Below are positions 44,316 to 52,339 of a DNA stretch of 64,000 nucleotides, one piece after another. Made by a program: the position numbers and the translations under genes. Each line of letters starts with the position of its first letter. Position 1 is the stretch's first letter. Source of the DNA: an uncultured Eubacteriales bacterium (GTDB lineage: Bacteria; Bacillota; Clostridia; Christensenellales; CAG-917); the NCBI GenBank assembly GCA_900544575.1, contig UQVO01000002.1, positions 62,001 through 126,000 on the forward strand, read 5' to 3'. The notes under the pieces were generated by a model. It saw only the letters and a program-made list of their open reading frames with translations, ran no database searches and was not told where the DNA came from.

Positions 44316-45692
44316 TCAGTCTTCGGGAGTTTCCTCCGTATGCTCTTCCGCTTTGTCGACCGAGGAGTCGTCTTTCACGGCCTCCGCAGCGTCTTCCGGC
44401 GACGCGTGTCCGTCAAGGACATCCTCGACCGCACGCTCGGCGGCTTCCTCGGCTTCGGTGACCGCGTCGTCCGAGGCGTCGAGAGTGACACTTTCGCTTC
44501 CTTCGACTTCAGCCGCAAGTTGCTTCTTTGTTTTGCCGAATGCGAACCATTTGCCGCAGATTTCCTTGACCTGATCGGTGAATTTGACGCCACGGAGCAT
44601 AGGTCCCACGACTTGGAGGAAAACAGCCGCAAGAAGAATCGCGCCTTTAATCGCGTCGTTAATGAGACCTCCAAGACCAAGCGCGACGATAATCTTGTCG
44701 ATGACGGTATAGCTCATCGCACCGAAGAGCACGCCGATAATCTTGCCTTTGCCGCCCGCCATAGAGATGCCGCCGATGACGACTGCCGCAATGGCATACA
44801 TTTCATAGTTTTTGGCGGTTGCAGCCGCGTCCACATTGCCACTCATTGCGAGGGTGAGGAATGCCGCAAAACCAACGAGGGTGCCGGTGAGGGCGTAGAC
44901 GGACACTCTGATCCAGTCAACATTGACACCAGCGAGGAATGCGGCCTTCTCGTTACTGCCGATGGCGTAGACTTGTCTGCCGTACTTTGTACGATTGGCA
45001 ACGAAGACGAAGATGATGGTAACAACAATAAGGAGTATGCCCGTGATGGGAATAGTCGCCACAAATCCATTGCCGAAGTCGAAGAACTCCTGATAGTTGC
45101 TCAATTCGCGGTTGAGTGCCGAAATGGAGCCGTTCACGTTGGACGCGCCGTCATTGACAAAGAACTGCGAGATGGAGCGGAAGGCAAGCATTGTCGCCAA
45201 AGTGACGATAAATGCAGGCATTTTCGCTTTACCGATGAGCAGACCGTTGAAGAGACCGAGTCCTGTCCCGAACAGAACTGCAACAATAAATGTGGCAAAT
45301 ATGCTGTTGGTGGAGTTAAACACCTCGATGGACATGACCGCCGTCAAAACGAGCATTGACCCGACAGAGAGGTCTATGCCTCCCGTGATGATGACAAGTC
45401 CCATGCCGATGGCAATAAGCCCTATTGCGGAGGAGTGGCGCAGGATGTTCATCACGCCGTTCCAAGTGGTGGCGCCGGAAGTAACAATAAGCCAGACAAT
45501 AAAGACGGCTATGAAGATGAAGACGAAGCTATAACCGTTCCATGCCTTGCCCGCGAACTTCTTGACGTCCGTGCCCGTGATTTTTCTCCTTTCCGTGATG
45601 GCGACGGCACAATCGTCGCCGACGGTTTCGTGTCTTTTGTTAAAGATATTTTTCACGTTTTCAAAAGGATTCTTGAACTCTTTCTTAGCCAT
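44316..45692 (-). CDS. Ribose/xylose-type ABC permease with acidic C-terminal tail (458 aa)
   Basis: RbsC/XylH-family (BPD_transp_2) sugar permease. About ten membrane helices between residues 45 and 365. Motifs include IGLIAIGMGLVIITGGIDLSVGSML and VIGGISMAGGKGKIIGVLFGA. A cytosolic tail of about 80 residues, rich in Glu, Asp and Ala (SESVTLDASDDAVTEAEEAAERAVEDVL...), follows and is unusual for the family. The start at MAKKEFKNPF has AGGAGG 9 nt upstream and overlaps the ATPase gene by 8 nt. Confidence 0.93.
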   Translation of the reverse strand: MAKKEFKNPFENVKNIFNKRHETVGDDCAVAITERRKITGTDVKKFAGKAWNGYSFVFIFIAVFIVWLIVTSGATTWNGVMNILRHSSAIGLIAIGMGLVIITGGIDLSVGSMLVLTAVMSIEVFNSTNSIFATFIVAVLFGTGLGLFNGLLIGKAKMPAFIVTLATMLAFRSISQFFVNDGASNVNGSISALNRELSNYQEFFDFGNGFVATIPITGILLIVVTIIFVFVANRTKYGRQVYAIGSNEKAAFLAGVNVDWIRVSVYALTGTLVGFAAFLTLAMSGNVDAAATAKNYEMYAIAAVVIGGISMAGGKGKIIGVLFGAMSYTVIDKIIVALGLGGLINDAIKGAILLAAVFLQVVGPMLRGVKFTDQVKEICGKWFAFGKTKKQLAAEVEGSESVTLDASDDAVTEAEEAAERAVEDVLDGHASPEDAAEAVKDDSSVDKAEEHTEETPED

Positions 45693-47190
45693 TGACTGCT
45701 TCCTCCTGGATTGCATTGGTCGCGTGCAGCATAACCGTTTCTTCGTTGATGTCGCCTCTTTCGAGGACTTTCTTTATCGTGCCGTGATAGAAAACTATAC
45801 AACGGTCTGCCACTTTCTGAACTTCGGGAATTTCCAGCGTGTTCACCAGAATGGTTTTTCCTTCTTCCGCAAGTTTCAGGATGAGTTTGTAAATTTCCGC
45901 TTTCGCACCGACGTCTATGCCCTGCGTCGGATTGTCAAGCAAGAGTATGTCCGCATCGGTATTCAGCCAGCGCGCCAAAATGACTTTCTGCTGATTGCCG
46001 CCCGAGAGCGAAGTGATGAGGTCATTGTAGCTGTTCGCCTTGATGGAAAGCTGCTCCTTGCGCTCGTTGTAGCGCTTTATCTCTCTTTTTTTGATGATGA
46101 CGGGCTGTTTCATCGAAATGGTGTGTTCGGCAATGTATCCGTTTTCCAGCAAGGACATATCGGGAATGACGGAATTTTCTTTTCGGTTTGCAGCCACCAT
46201 AGCGACTCTGTGTTTCATCGCCTTGTGTATAGTGCCGACATGGATTTCTTTGCCTTCTATGAAAATTTTCCCGGATGTTGCGGGAACGGCGCCGAAAATT
46301 GCCTGCATCGCTTCGCTGACGCCCGCGCCTTTCAGCCCCGTCATACCGACGACCTCGCCGCGGCGCACAGCGAAATTCACGTCGTGGAATCCTTCTCCCG
46401 AAAGATTTTCCACCCGCAGCATTTCTTCGCCGAGTTCTCGCGTGCTGTATACGTCCGCCGCGCTATAAGAACTGCCGACCATAAGTCTGGTCACGCTCTC
46501 CGGGTCGGTGTCTGCGATGTTGCCCGTGCCAACCATTTCACCGTTGCGAAGCACGGTATAACGGTCCGCGATGGTGAAAATTTCGTTCATCTTGTGGGAA
46601 ATGAAGATGAATGAAACGCCTTCCTCTTTTTTCAATCTGTTGACGATGTAGAAAAGATGTTCTATCTGTTCGTTGCTGAGTGCGGTGGTCGGTTCGTCGA
46701 GAATGATGAGTTTTGCATTCACGAAGAGTGCCTTCGCAATTTCAAGCAACTGTTTTTTTGCCGTATCGAATGTGGAGACGAGTTCCGTCGGCTCGATGTC
46801 TACGCCGAGGCGTTCGAAAAGCTCGCGGGACTGCTTTATCATTGCGCGCTTGTTGAGGACGCCGAATTTGGCTATCTCCTTGCGCATAAAAATGTTTTCG
46901 TACACTTTGAGGTCGTTGAAGACGTTGATTTCCTGGTGAACGAAAGCTATGCCCGCGTTTTCCGACTTCTGCACCGTAGTGTTGACGAGAGGTTTGCCGT
47001 CAAAGACGACTTCCCCGCCGTCGCGCGTGTAGACGCCGGCAAGAATGTTCATAAGCGTGGACTTTCCCGCGCCGTTTTCGCCGAGGAGAGCGTGCACCTC
47101 TCCCTGCTCCACGGAAAAATCCACTTTGTCGAGCACCGTGACGCCGAAAAACGCCTTTTCGATGCCCTTCATTTCAAGAATGTTGCTCAT
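45685..47190 (-). CDS. Sugar ABC transporter ATP-binding protein, RbsA/XylG/MglA family (501 aa)
   Basis: Double-cassette ATPase. The first cassette has GENGAGKSTLMNILAG near residue 36 and LDEPTTALS; the second has a degenerate P-loop (GLKGAGVSEAMQAIFG, near 285) as in this family, plus SLSGGNQQKVILARWL and LLLDNPTQGIDVGAK. Pairs with the RbsC-like permease and the lipoprotein binding protein. Substrate is probably a pentose, judged only from xylAB downstream. Confidence 0.94.
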   Translation of the reverse strand: MSNILEMKGIEKAFFGVTVLDKVDFSVEQGEVHALLGENGAGKSTLMNILAGVYTRDGGEVVFDGKPLVNTTVQKSENAGIAFVHQEINVFNDLKVYENIFMRKEIAKFGVLNKRAMIKQSRELFERLGVDIEPTELVSTFDTAKKQLLEIAKALFVNAKLIILDEPTTALSNEQIEHLFYIVNRLKKEEGVSFIFISHKMNEIFTIADRYTVLRNGEMVGTGNIADTDPESVTRLMVGSSYSAADVYSTRELGEEMLRVENLSGEGFHDVNFAVRRGEVVGMTGLKGAGVSEAMQAIFGAVPATSGKIFIEGKEIHVGTIHKAMKHRVAMVAANRKENSVIPDMSLLENGYIAEHTISMKQPVIIKKREIKRYNERKEQLSIKANSYNDLITSLSGGNQQKVILARWLNTDADILLLDNPTQGIDVGAKAEIYKLILKLAEEGKTILVNTLEIPEVQKVADRCIVFYHGTIKKVLERGDINEETVMLHATNAIQEEAVNG

Positions 47191-47242
47191 AACTCCCTCT
47201 TTACTTCTTCTTGGATTCGTCTGGTTGTCTTTGGGGGGGAAG

Positions 47243-47276
47243 CCCCCGCGGAAGCAATCGTTTGCTCCCGCGGAGG
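47243..47276 (-). promoter_or_regulatory. Intercistronic stem-loop between binding protein and ATPase genes
   Basis: CCGCGGAAGCAA - TCG - TTTGCTCCCGCGG, very stable, with no T tract on the minus strand. It sits just after the binding-protein stop, a position where such hairpins protect the upstream mRNA and let binding protein exceed the membrane components. Confidence 0.6.
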
Positions 47277-47311
47277 GATAGTGATGATAATCTTACTTAT
47301 CGTCATTCGGC

Positions 47312-48361
47312 TTATTTGAAGCCCTTGAACTGATCAACGTTAGTCTCATCGACGACATCGACCTCAACGACGATTGTATCGTTTGCGACAGAACCGTTGT
47401 CAAGATACTCGACCATAAGATCAAGCGCGGTCGCGATCATCTCGGGAGGATAAGTCACGTCGAAGAAATCTTTCAACTTGCCGTAGCTGTCCTGATAGGT
47501 TTCGCCACGGAGGACGGCATACGCCTCGTCGAGTCCGGAGGAGGAAGCGAGCACTACTTCGCCGTTGCCGAAGAAAGTGTTCTTCTGGGCGTCGGTCAAA
47601 CCGCTCTCATTCAACACTTCGAAGATACCCATAGCGAGCTCGGAGTCGTGCGTGAAGATGAAGTCATAATCACCGAAATCGGTGTTGCCTTCCACAAAGC
47701 TTATGAAAGAAGTCTTTGCATTCGCACGAGACCAGTCGGTGCTGGGAAGCACCTCAACGTTGGCAGAATCGATCGTGATGTTCAGCCCCTCAGCTGCAAG
47801 TGCGGCAAAGAAACCTTCGTTTCTGGTGGTGGGGACGGTGGAATTGTCGCCGGGGATGATGAGAATCTTGCTGTCATTGTTAAGACCTTGATCGATGAAG
47901 CGTTCGCCGGTTTTATAACCGATCTGATAGTTGTCGCCCTTGACGGTTGCGACGGCGTCATCGGTGACACTATCGATGATTCTGTCCACCATAATAAAGG
48001 GGATACCGGAAGAGGCAAGGATTTCCATCGAGCTCTCGACAGCGTTGCTGTAAGGCAGGATGACGACGGCTTTGTAGTTCTTGTTCGCCGCGATGTCTTC
48101 GATCTGGGATCTCTGGTCCGCATCGCCGGTCGCGGTGATGACTCTCGCGGAATAAGTGCCCTCAGCATTGATTTCCGCCGCCCATGCGTTTGCGTTGCTC
48201 AAAATAGCGCCCGTCCAGCCGTGGTCCGCACTGGGAACGAGAATCGCGATGTCCGCGCCGCTGCCGGTGTTGTCGCAAGCTGCGAGCGTGACCGCCATCG
48301 TGACTGCAAGCGCTGCAATAATGACGAGTGCCATTATCTTTTTGATAGCTCTGCTTTTCAT
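47312..48361 (-). CDS. Sugar ABC transporter substrate-binding lipoprotein (349 aa)
   Basis: Periplasmic-binding-protein-like family 1 (RbsB-type). Signal peptide with lipobox: MALVIIAALAVTMAVTLAAC, Cys29 being lipidated, followed by a Gly/Ser/Asn linker. IAILVPSADHGWTGAILSNANAWAAEIN is the sugar-binding lobe start; VILPYSNAVESSMEILASSGIPFIMVDR, LIIPGDNSTVPTTRNEGF and FTHDSELAMGIFEVL follow. Ribosome-binding site AAGGAG. The neighbours indicate a pentose or related sugar; binding specificity cannot be read. Confidence 0.93.
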   Translation of the reverse strand: MKSRAIKKIMALVIIAALAVTMAVTLAACDNTGSGADIAILVPSADHGWTGAILSNANAWAAEINAEGTYSARVITATGDADQRSQIEDIAANKNYKAVVILPYSNAVESSMEILASSGIPFIMVDRIIDSVTDDAVATVKGDNYQIGYKTGERFIDQGLNNDSKILIIPGDNSTVPTTRNEGFFAALAAEGLNITIDSANVEVLPSTDWSRANAKTSFISFVEGNTDFGDYDFIFTHDSELAMGIFEVLNESGLTDAQKNTFFGNGEVVLASSSGLDEAYAVLRGETYQDSYGKLKDFFDVTYPPEMIATALDLMVEYLDNGSVANDTIVVEVDVVDETNVDQFKGFK

Positions 48362-48387
48362 AATTTTGCTCCTTTTCTTTTTTTATT

Positions 48388-48407
48388 AATTAATCTCGCG
48401 ATTAATT
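48388..48407. promoter_or_regulatory. Near-perfect 20-bp palindrome upstream of the binding-protein gene
   Basis: AATTAATCTC|GCGATTAATT, one mismatch in ten pairs, with a central CG step like LacI-family operators. It is centred about 36 nt before the binding-protein ATG. It could be an operator or an mRNA hairpin. Confidence 0.45.
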
Positions 48408-48452
48408 TCGTGGTTGAATTGCGCGTGTACGCCCGCGCCTGCGTTTTAACGA

Positions 48453-49607
48453 TTAGTCGATGCTGACCCACGCGCCGTCCGATTTTGCGCTGTCGATGAC
48501 CGCGTGCACGAATTTTACGCCGCTCACGCCGTCCGCAACCTTCGGGAAATCGAGGTCCGCGTCAGTGAGGGCTTCGCCTGCTTTCTTTTTCGCTATCGCG
48601 TTCAGAATGTTGCGGTAGGTGTTGGCGAAAGCGACATAGTATCCTTCGGGATGCCCGGACGGTATTCTCGCAGCGGCGTGCGCCGCTTCGTGGATGTAGG
48701 AATTGCGTTTGGAGAGTATCTGCGTCGCTTGTCCTCTGGGGGTGTATTTCACATAATCGGGGAAATGCTGTTCCCATTCCAGCGAACCTTCGCTGCCGTA
48801 GATGCGGACGACGAGTCCGTTCATCCTGCCTGCCGCAATCTGCGAGCACCAATACTGCCCTTTCACGCCGTTTTCGTATTCGACGATGATGTTGGCGTTG
48901 AGGTCGAGCGCGTGGCCGTAATTGTCGGTGACCGCCATAAGGCGTTTGATTTTGAGCCCGGTCAGGTAGTGCACCATATTTTCCGCGTGCGTGCCTATGT
49001 CGCCCACGCAGTTCGAGATGCCGGAGAATTTGGGGTCGGTGCGCCACACGGAGAGGTTTTTCGCCTGTCCCTGCTTTTCGGGAGAGAGCTCGTCGATGAG
49101 CCAATCCTGCGCATATTCGGCGATGACGGTCGCAATCTTGCCGATTTTGCCGTTCGCAATCATCTCCTTCATCACCTTGGGCATAACATAACCCGTGTAG
49201 GCATAGGTGACGGCGAAGATAAGGTTCTTTTCCGCGGCGAGTTTTTCGAGCTCTTCCGCCTCTTCGACCGCAAAGCACAACGGCTTTTCGCACACGACGT
49301 TGATGCCCGCAAGCAGGAACTCTTTCGCCACTTCGTAATGCAGGAAGTTGGGGGTGCAGATGGACACGAAATCTATCTTGTCCGCACGCTTTGCTTCCGC
49401 CGCGGCCATTTCTTTGTAATCTTTATAGGTGCGCTCCGCCGCGACGCCGTACGCCTTTGCGGTGTCCGCGTTTTCGGACTCTACGTTGGAGAAGCATCCC
49501 GCAACAAGTTCCGCCCTTGTGTCGAACGCCAGCGCCTTGCGGTGAACTTCGCCGATAAACGCGTATATGGAGCCGCCTACCATTCCGTATTTGATTTCCT
49601 TTGCCAT
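48453..49607 (-). CDS. Gfo/Idh/MocA family NAD(P)-dependent oxidoreductase (384 aa)
   Basis: Sugar or cyclitol dehydrogenase-like. Rossmann N-terminus (MVGGSIYAFIGEVHRKALAFD), IDFVSICTPNFLHYEVAKEFLLAGINVVCEKPLCFAVEEAEEL (EKP motif, near residue 98), then GDIGTHAENMVHYLTG with the catalytic-type Asp/His pair. Its neighbour encodes a TIM-barrel isomerase/epimerase, a pairing usual in inositol and unusual-sugar catabolism. The exact substrate is unknown. Confidence 0.9.
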   Translation of the reverse strand: MAKEIKYGMVGGSIYAFIGEVHRKALAFDTRAELVAGCFSNVESENADTAKAYGVAAERTYKDYKEMAAAEAKRADKIDFVSICTPNFLHYEVAKEFLLAGINVVCEKPLCFAVEEAEELEKLAAEKNLIFAVTYAYTGYVMPKVMKEMIANGKIGKIATVIAEYAQDWLIDELSPEKQGQAKNLSVWRTDPKFSGISNCVGDIGTHAENMVHYLTGLKIKRLMAVTDNYGHALDLNANIIVEYENGVKGQYWCSQIAAGRMNGLVVRIYGSEGSLEWEQHFPDYVKYTPRGQATQILSKRNSYIHEAAHAAARIPSGHPEGYYVAFANTYRNILNAIAKKKAGEALTDADLDFPKVADGVSGVKFVHAVIDSAKSDGAWVSID

Positions 49608-49647
49608 AATTTTCCTCCGTCGGAAATTTCCGTTTAACTTGCCAGAC

Positions 49648-50646
49648 TTACTTGTTGGCTATCGCGTCGTCGAACTTCACGTCGGACGCCTTGAAATCTA
49701 TCTTTTTCACGAATTCGCACGCTTCTTTGCCGCCCATCAGCCTGTCCATTCCGCTGTCTTCCCACTCGACGGAAAGAGGACCTTCGTAGCCGTAGGCGTT
49801 CAGCACACGGATTATCTCTTCGAAATTCACGTCGCCGTGTCCCAGCGAGCGGAAATTCCATCCGCGGCGCAGGTCGCCGAAATCGATGTGTGAGCCGAGG
49901 AGCCCGCTTCTGCCGTCGAGTCTGACGGCGGCGTCTTTCATATGGACGTGATAAACCCTGCCCTTTTCCATAAAGTCTCTGAGGAAAAGATGAGGCGTCA
50001 CGCCCTGCCACAGCAGATGACTGGGGTCGAAATTGAGGCCGAATGTTTCTCTGTAATTGAATTTTTCAAGCAGTTTGACCGTGGAATAATAGTCGAAAGC
50101 GATTTCGCCCGGATGGACTTCCAGCGCGAATTTCACTCCGTATTTGTCGAATTCGTCGAGGATGGGCGTCCAGAGCGCGACTATCTCGTCGTAGCCGTCT
50201 TCCACCATCTTCTCCGTGGTCTGCGGGAAAGAATAAAGATACTTCCAGATTGGCGAACCCGTGAAGCCGGTGATGACCTTCACTCCCATTTTTGCCGCGA
50301 CGGCAGGAGCTTTTTTCATCGCCGCGATTGCCCACGCACGGATTTCTTCGGGCTTGTCGGCAAGCGCCGCGGGCGCGAAATTGTTCAGACGGGGGTCGGG
50401 AGCGTCACCGACGCACTGCCCTATGATGTGCGTGGCAAGCGCCTTGCACACAAGGCCGTATTTTTTCAGCGTTGCGAGGATATATTCGACATATTTGTCG
50501 TCTTCGTACGCGCGGTCAAGGTCGAAATTGCCCCAAGTGGCGATTTCGAGCCCGTCGTAACCCATTTCTTTTGCCGATTTACAAAGCTCTTCGAAAGGAA
50601 GGTCCGCCCATTGACAAGTCGTCAAAGTAACAAGTCTTTTGCCCAT
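49648..50646 (-). CDS. Sugar phosphate isomerase/epimerase-like TIM barrel (332 aa)
   Basis: AP endonuclease 2 / xylose isomerase-like fold (IolE/IolH, hydroxypyruvate isomerase relatives). Motifs: GYDGLEIATWGNFDLD near the N-terminus, KFALEVHPGEIAFDYYST (metal Glu and His), GLNFDPSHLLWQG (Asp/His), VYHVHMKDA and LSVEWEDSG (metal Glu). All expected metal ligands are present. The start at MGKRLVTL is supported by AGGAGG upstream. First structural gene after the operator region. Confidence 0.9.
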   Translation of the reverse strand: MGKRLVTLTTCQWADLPFEELCKSAKEMGYDGLEIATWGNFDLDRAYEDDKYVEYILATLKKYGLVCKALATHIIGQCVGDAPDPRLNNFAPAALADKPEEIRAWAIAAMKKAPAVAAKMGVKVITGFTGSPIWKYLYSFPQTTEKMVEDGYDEIVALWTPILDEFDKYGVKFALEVHPGEIAFDYYSTVKLLEKFNYRETFGLNFDPSHLLWQGVTPHLFLRDFMEKGRVYHVHMKDAAVRLDGRSGLLGSHIDFGDLRRGWNFRSLGHGDVNFEEIIRVLNAYGYEGPLSVEWEDSGMDRLMGGKEACEFVKKIDFKASDVKFDDAIANK

Positions 50647-50712
50647 ACTCAATTTTCCTCCTGATTCATATGCCGCGCGGTCCGAAAACTCCGCAAAGAC
50701 GGCGATTTGTCG

Positions 50713-50728
50713 GTGTGCTCGCGCACAC
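50713..50728. promoter_or_regulatory. Operator 1, LacI-type palindrome
   Basis: GTGTGCTC|GCGCACAC with central CG. It lies about 67-82 nt before the isomerase ATG, downstream of the predicted start site. Confidence 0.65.
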
Positions 50729-50791
50729 AACAGATTGCAGAAAGACTCCGAGTAGGCGGATATGTAATTTTTTCACTGTCTGCAAATCACG

Positions 50792-50807
50792 TTGTGCTCG
50801 TGCACAC
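50792..50807. promoter_or_regulatory. Operator 2, LacI-type palindrome overlapping the start site
   Basis: TTGTGCTC|GTGCACAC with central CG, four bases after the -10 box on the minus strand, a position that would block transcription start. Confidence 0.7.
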
Positions 50808-50811
50808 TAAT

Positions 50812-50839
50812 AGTCTAGCATATATCGCCGCTTTGTCAA
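50812..50839 (-). promoter_or_regulatory. Promoter of the sugar catabolism operon
   Basis: Minus strand perfect TTGACA, 16-bp spacer, TAGACT. An AT-rich ATTACATAT sits just upstream. Operator 2 overlaps the expected start and operator 1 lies 79 bp further downstream, so repression by the adjacent LacI-type regulator is likely. The leader to the isomerase ATG is about 160 nt. Confidence 0.7.
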
Positions 50840-51012
50840 TATGTAATTTTTGTTGATTAGGCGACAGAAAAGGGAATTTTGTCGGATTTCGTCGAACATA
50901 TAATTTATTTATAAATTATATCCTGCTCGCGGAAATCTTCGGAATTTGTAAAAGAATTGTATTTTCCGCCCTGTTTTTTAATTTTTCCCTCACGGATTAG
51001 CTTAAAACCGAC

Positions 51013-51037
51013 GAAAAAACCGACTTTCGGTCGGTCT
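51013..51037 (-). terminator. Terminator after the LacI-type regulator gene
   Basis: Minus strand GACCGAC - CGAAA - GTCGGTT followed by TTTT. Separates regulator and structural transcripts. From 50853 to 51012 I see only AT-rich sequence. Confidence 0.75.
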
Positions 51038-51080
51038 TGTCGGAGTGCGGACGAAATTATCGAAAAATGCCGTCGGCGGC

Positions 51081-52079
51081 TTATTTCAGCATACTCGGCA
51101 GCAGCACCAGGTTTTTGGTGAAATTGTGCTTGTGCGCGGGGAGCTTTTTGGAATAAAGATAGTGCGCGATGACGTCTATCGTCAGTCTCCCCTGCTCGTA
51201 AGGCTGCTGCGTGACCGACGCCGCTACAAGCCCGCTTTTCATCCCCTCGACCACCGCGGAGGTTTCGTCCACCGTCAGTACGCCTATACGCCTGCCGCTC
51301 TCACGCACCGCGTCCAGACCGCCCGCTATGCCGCCTGCGCTGAAATATATGAGATTGGGCGCTTCTTCCGAAGAAAGTATTTCTTTCACTATGGAATAAG
51401 AAAGTTCGTCGTCGTCGTTGTTTTCGGAGATGACAATATTGCAGTTTCTGCGCGCGAGCCTCTCAGAGAAACACTCCACGCGCTGACGGTGACCGAGAGT
51501 GTTGAGCGAGCCCGTAATCACGGACACTTTGCCGCCGTTCGGGAGCATCAGCGCGGCAAGGTCGCCGCACATATTGCCGCTCTCCACATAATTGCAGCCG
51601 ACGTAGGCGAATTTTTTGTCAAGGCGCAGGTCGTTGTTGAAAGTGACGATGGGCATTGTCAGGGAATTGAGTTTGGAGATGACGCGCTCGGTATTTATCG
51701 GAGTCAGCGCAAGGACGTTCGCCCCGCGGGCGGCAACTTCCTCTATCGCTTCAATCTGCTCCTCTTCGTTGTAGCCGCGTATTTCCTTGTAAAACATTTC
51801 CAGACCGTAATTTTCCCACTTCTTGCGGCTGTCCTCGAAGCCCTGGCGCACGCGGCTGAAAAACGGGTTGCCGATGGAATTTATGACGACGCCCACGACA
51901 TACTTCTTCTGCGACATAGAGAGCGCCCGCGCCGAGCCGTTCACTTCGTATTCGCTCGACTCGATGATTTCCTTGATTTTCTTTTCAAGCTCCTTGTTGA
52001 CTTTCCCGCGCCCGTTGAGCACACGGTCGACCGTTCCGCGCGAAGTTCCGGCAAGTTTGGCGATTTCGGCAATAGTCAT
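51081..52079 (-). CDS. LacI-family transcriptional regulator (332 aa)
   Basis: Helix-turn-helix at residues 2-25 (TIAEIAKLAGTSRGTVDRVLNGRGKVN); TVDRVLNG replaces the usual TVSRVLN, a form seen in clostridial RbsB-like regulators. The hinge helix region is followed by a periplasmic-binding-type effector domain (VGVVINSIGNPFFSRVRQGFED, VLALTPINTERVISKLNSL, SVITGSLNTLGHRQRVECFSERL, GVLTVDETSAVVEGMKSG). Effector is presumably a sugar. It is encoded just upstream of the operators and probably controls them. The start is chosen at MTIAEIAKL; the longer frame has no support. Confidence 0.92.
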   Translation of the reverse strand: MTIAEIAKLAGTSRGTVDRVLNGRGKVNKELEKKIKEIIESSEYEVNGSARALSMSQKKYVVGVVINSIGNPFFSRVRQGFEDSRKKWENYGLEMFYKEIRGYNEEEQIEAIEEVAARGANVLALTPINTERVISKLNSLTMPIVTFNNDLRLDKKFAYVGCNYVESGNMCGDLAALMLPNGGKVSVITGSLNTLGHRQRVECFSERLARRNCNIVISENNDDDELSYSIVKEILSSEEAPNLIYFSAGGIAGGLDAVRESGRRIGVLTVDETSAVVEGMKSGLVAASVTQQPYEQGRLTIDVIAHYLYSKKLPAHKHNFTKNLVLLPSMLK

Positions 52080-52279
52080 TTCTGTATCCCCACGGGGGAA
52101 GACCCCCTTCGATTTCAATTTCGATTTTATACATATTGCATTCCGTTGTCAACAGCAAAACAGGCGGCGATATGCGCCCTGAAATTATTTTCGACCGAAA
52201 AGCGGGGTTCTATGACCGTTTTGCGCGGCAAAACCGCAGTTATTGCCGTCGGAGTAAAAATTTCGCCGTGCCGATTGCG

Positions 52280-52309
52280 TTGACACATTGCCTTGCGGTC
52301 ATTTACAAT
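52280..52309 (+). promoter_or_regulatory. Promoter of the acyltransferase gene
   Basis: Perfect TTGACA, 18-bp spacer, TACAAT, about 30 nt before the ATG. Confidence 0.65.
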
Positions 52310-52339
52310 TTTATTGCCGCACGCGCGGGGAGGAGATAT

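Larger units (their letters stand above)
50713..50852. repeat. Diverged 79-bp tandem repeat carrying the operators
   Basis: Two operator palindromes are centred 79 bp apart, and the 13-mer ATATGTAATTTTT recurs at 50760 and 50839, also exactly 79 bp apart. The rest of the two units has diverged. Best read as an old tandem duplication of an operator/promoter unit. Confidence 0.6.
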
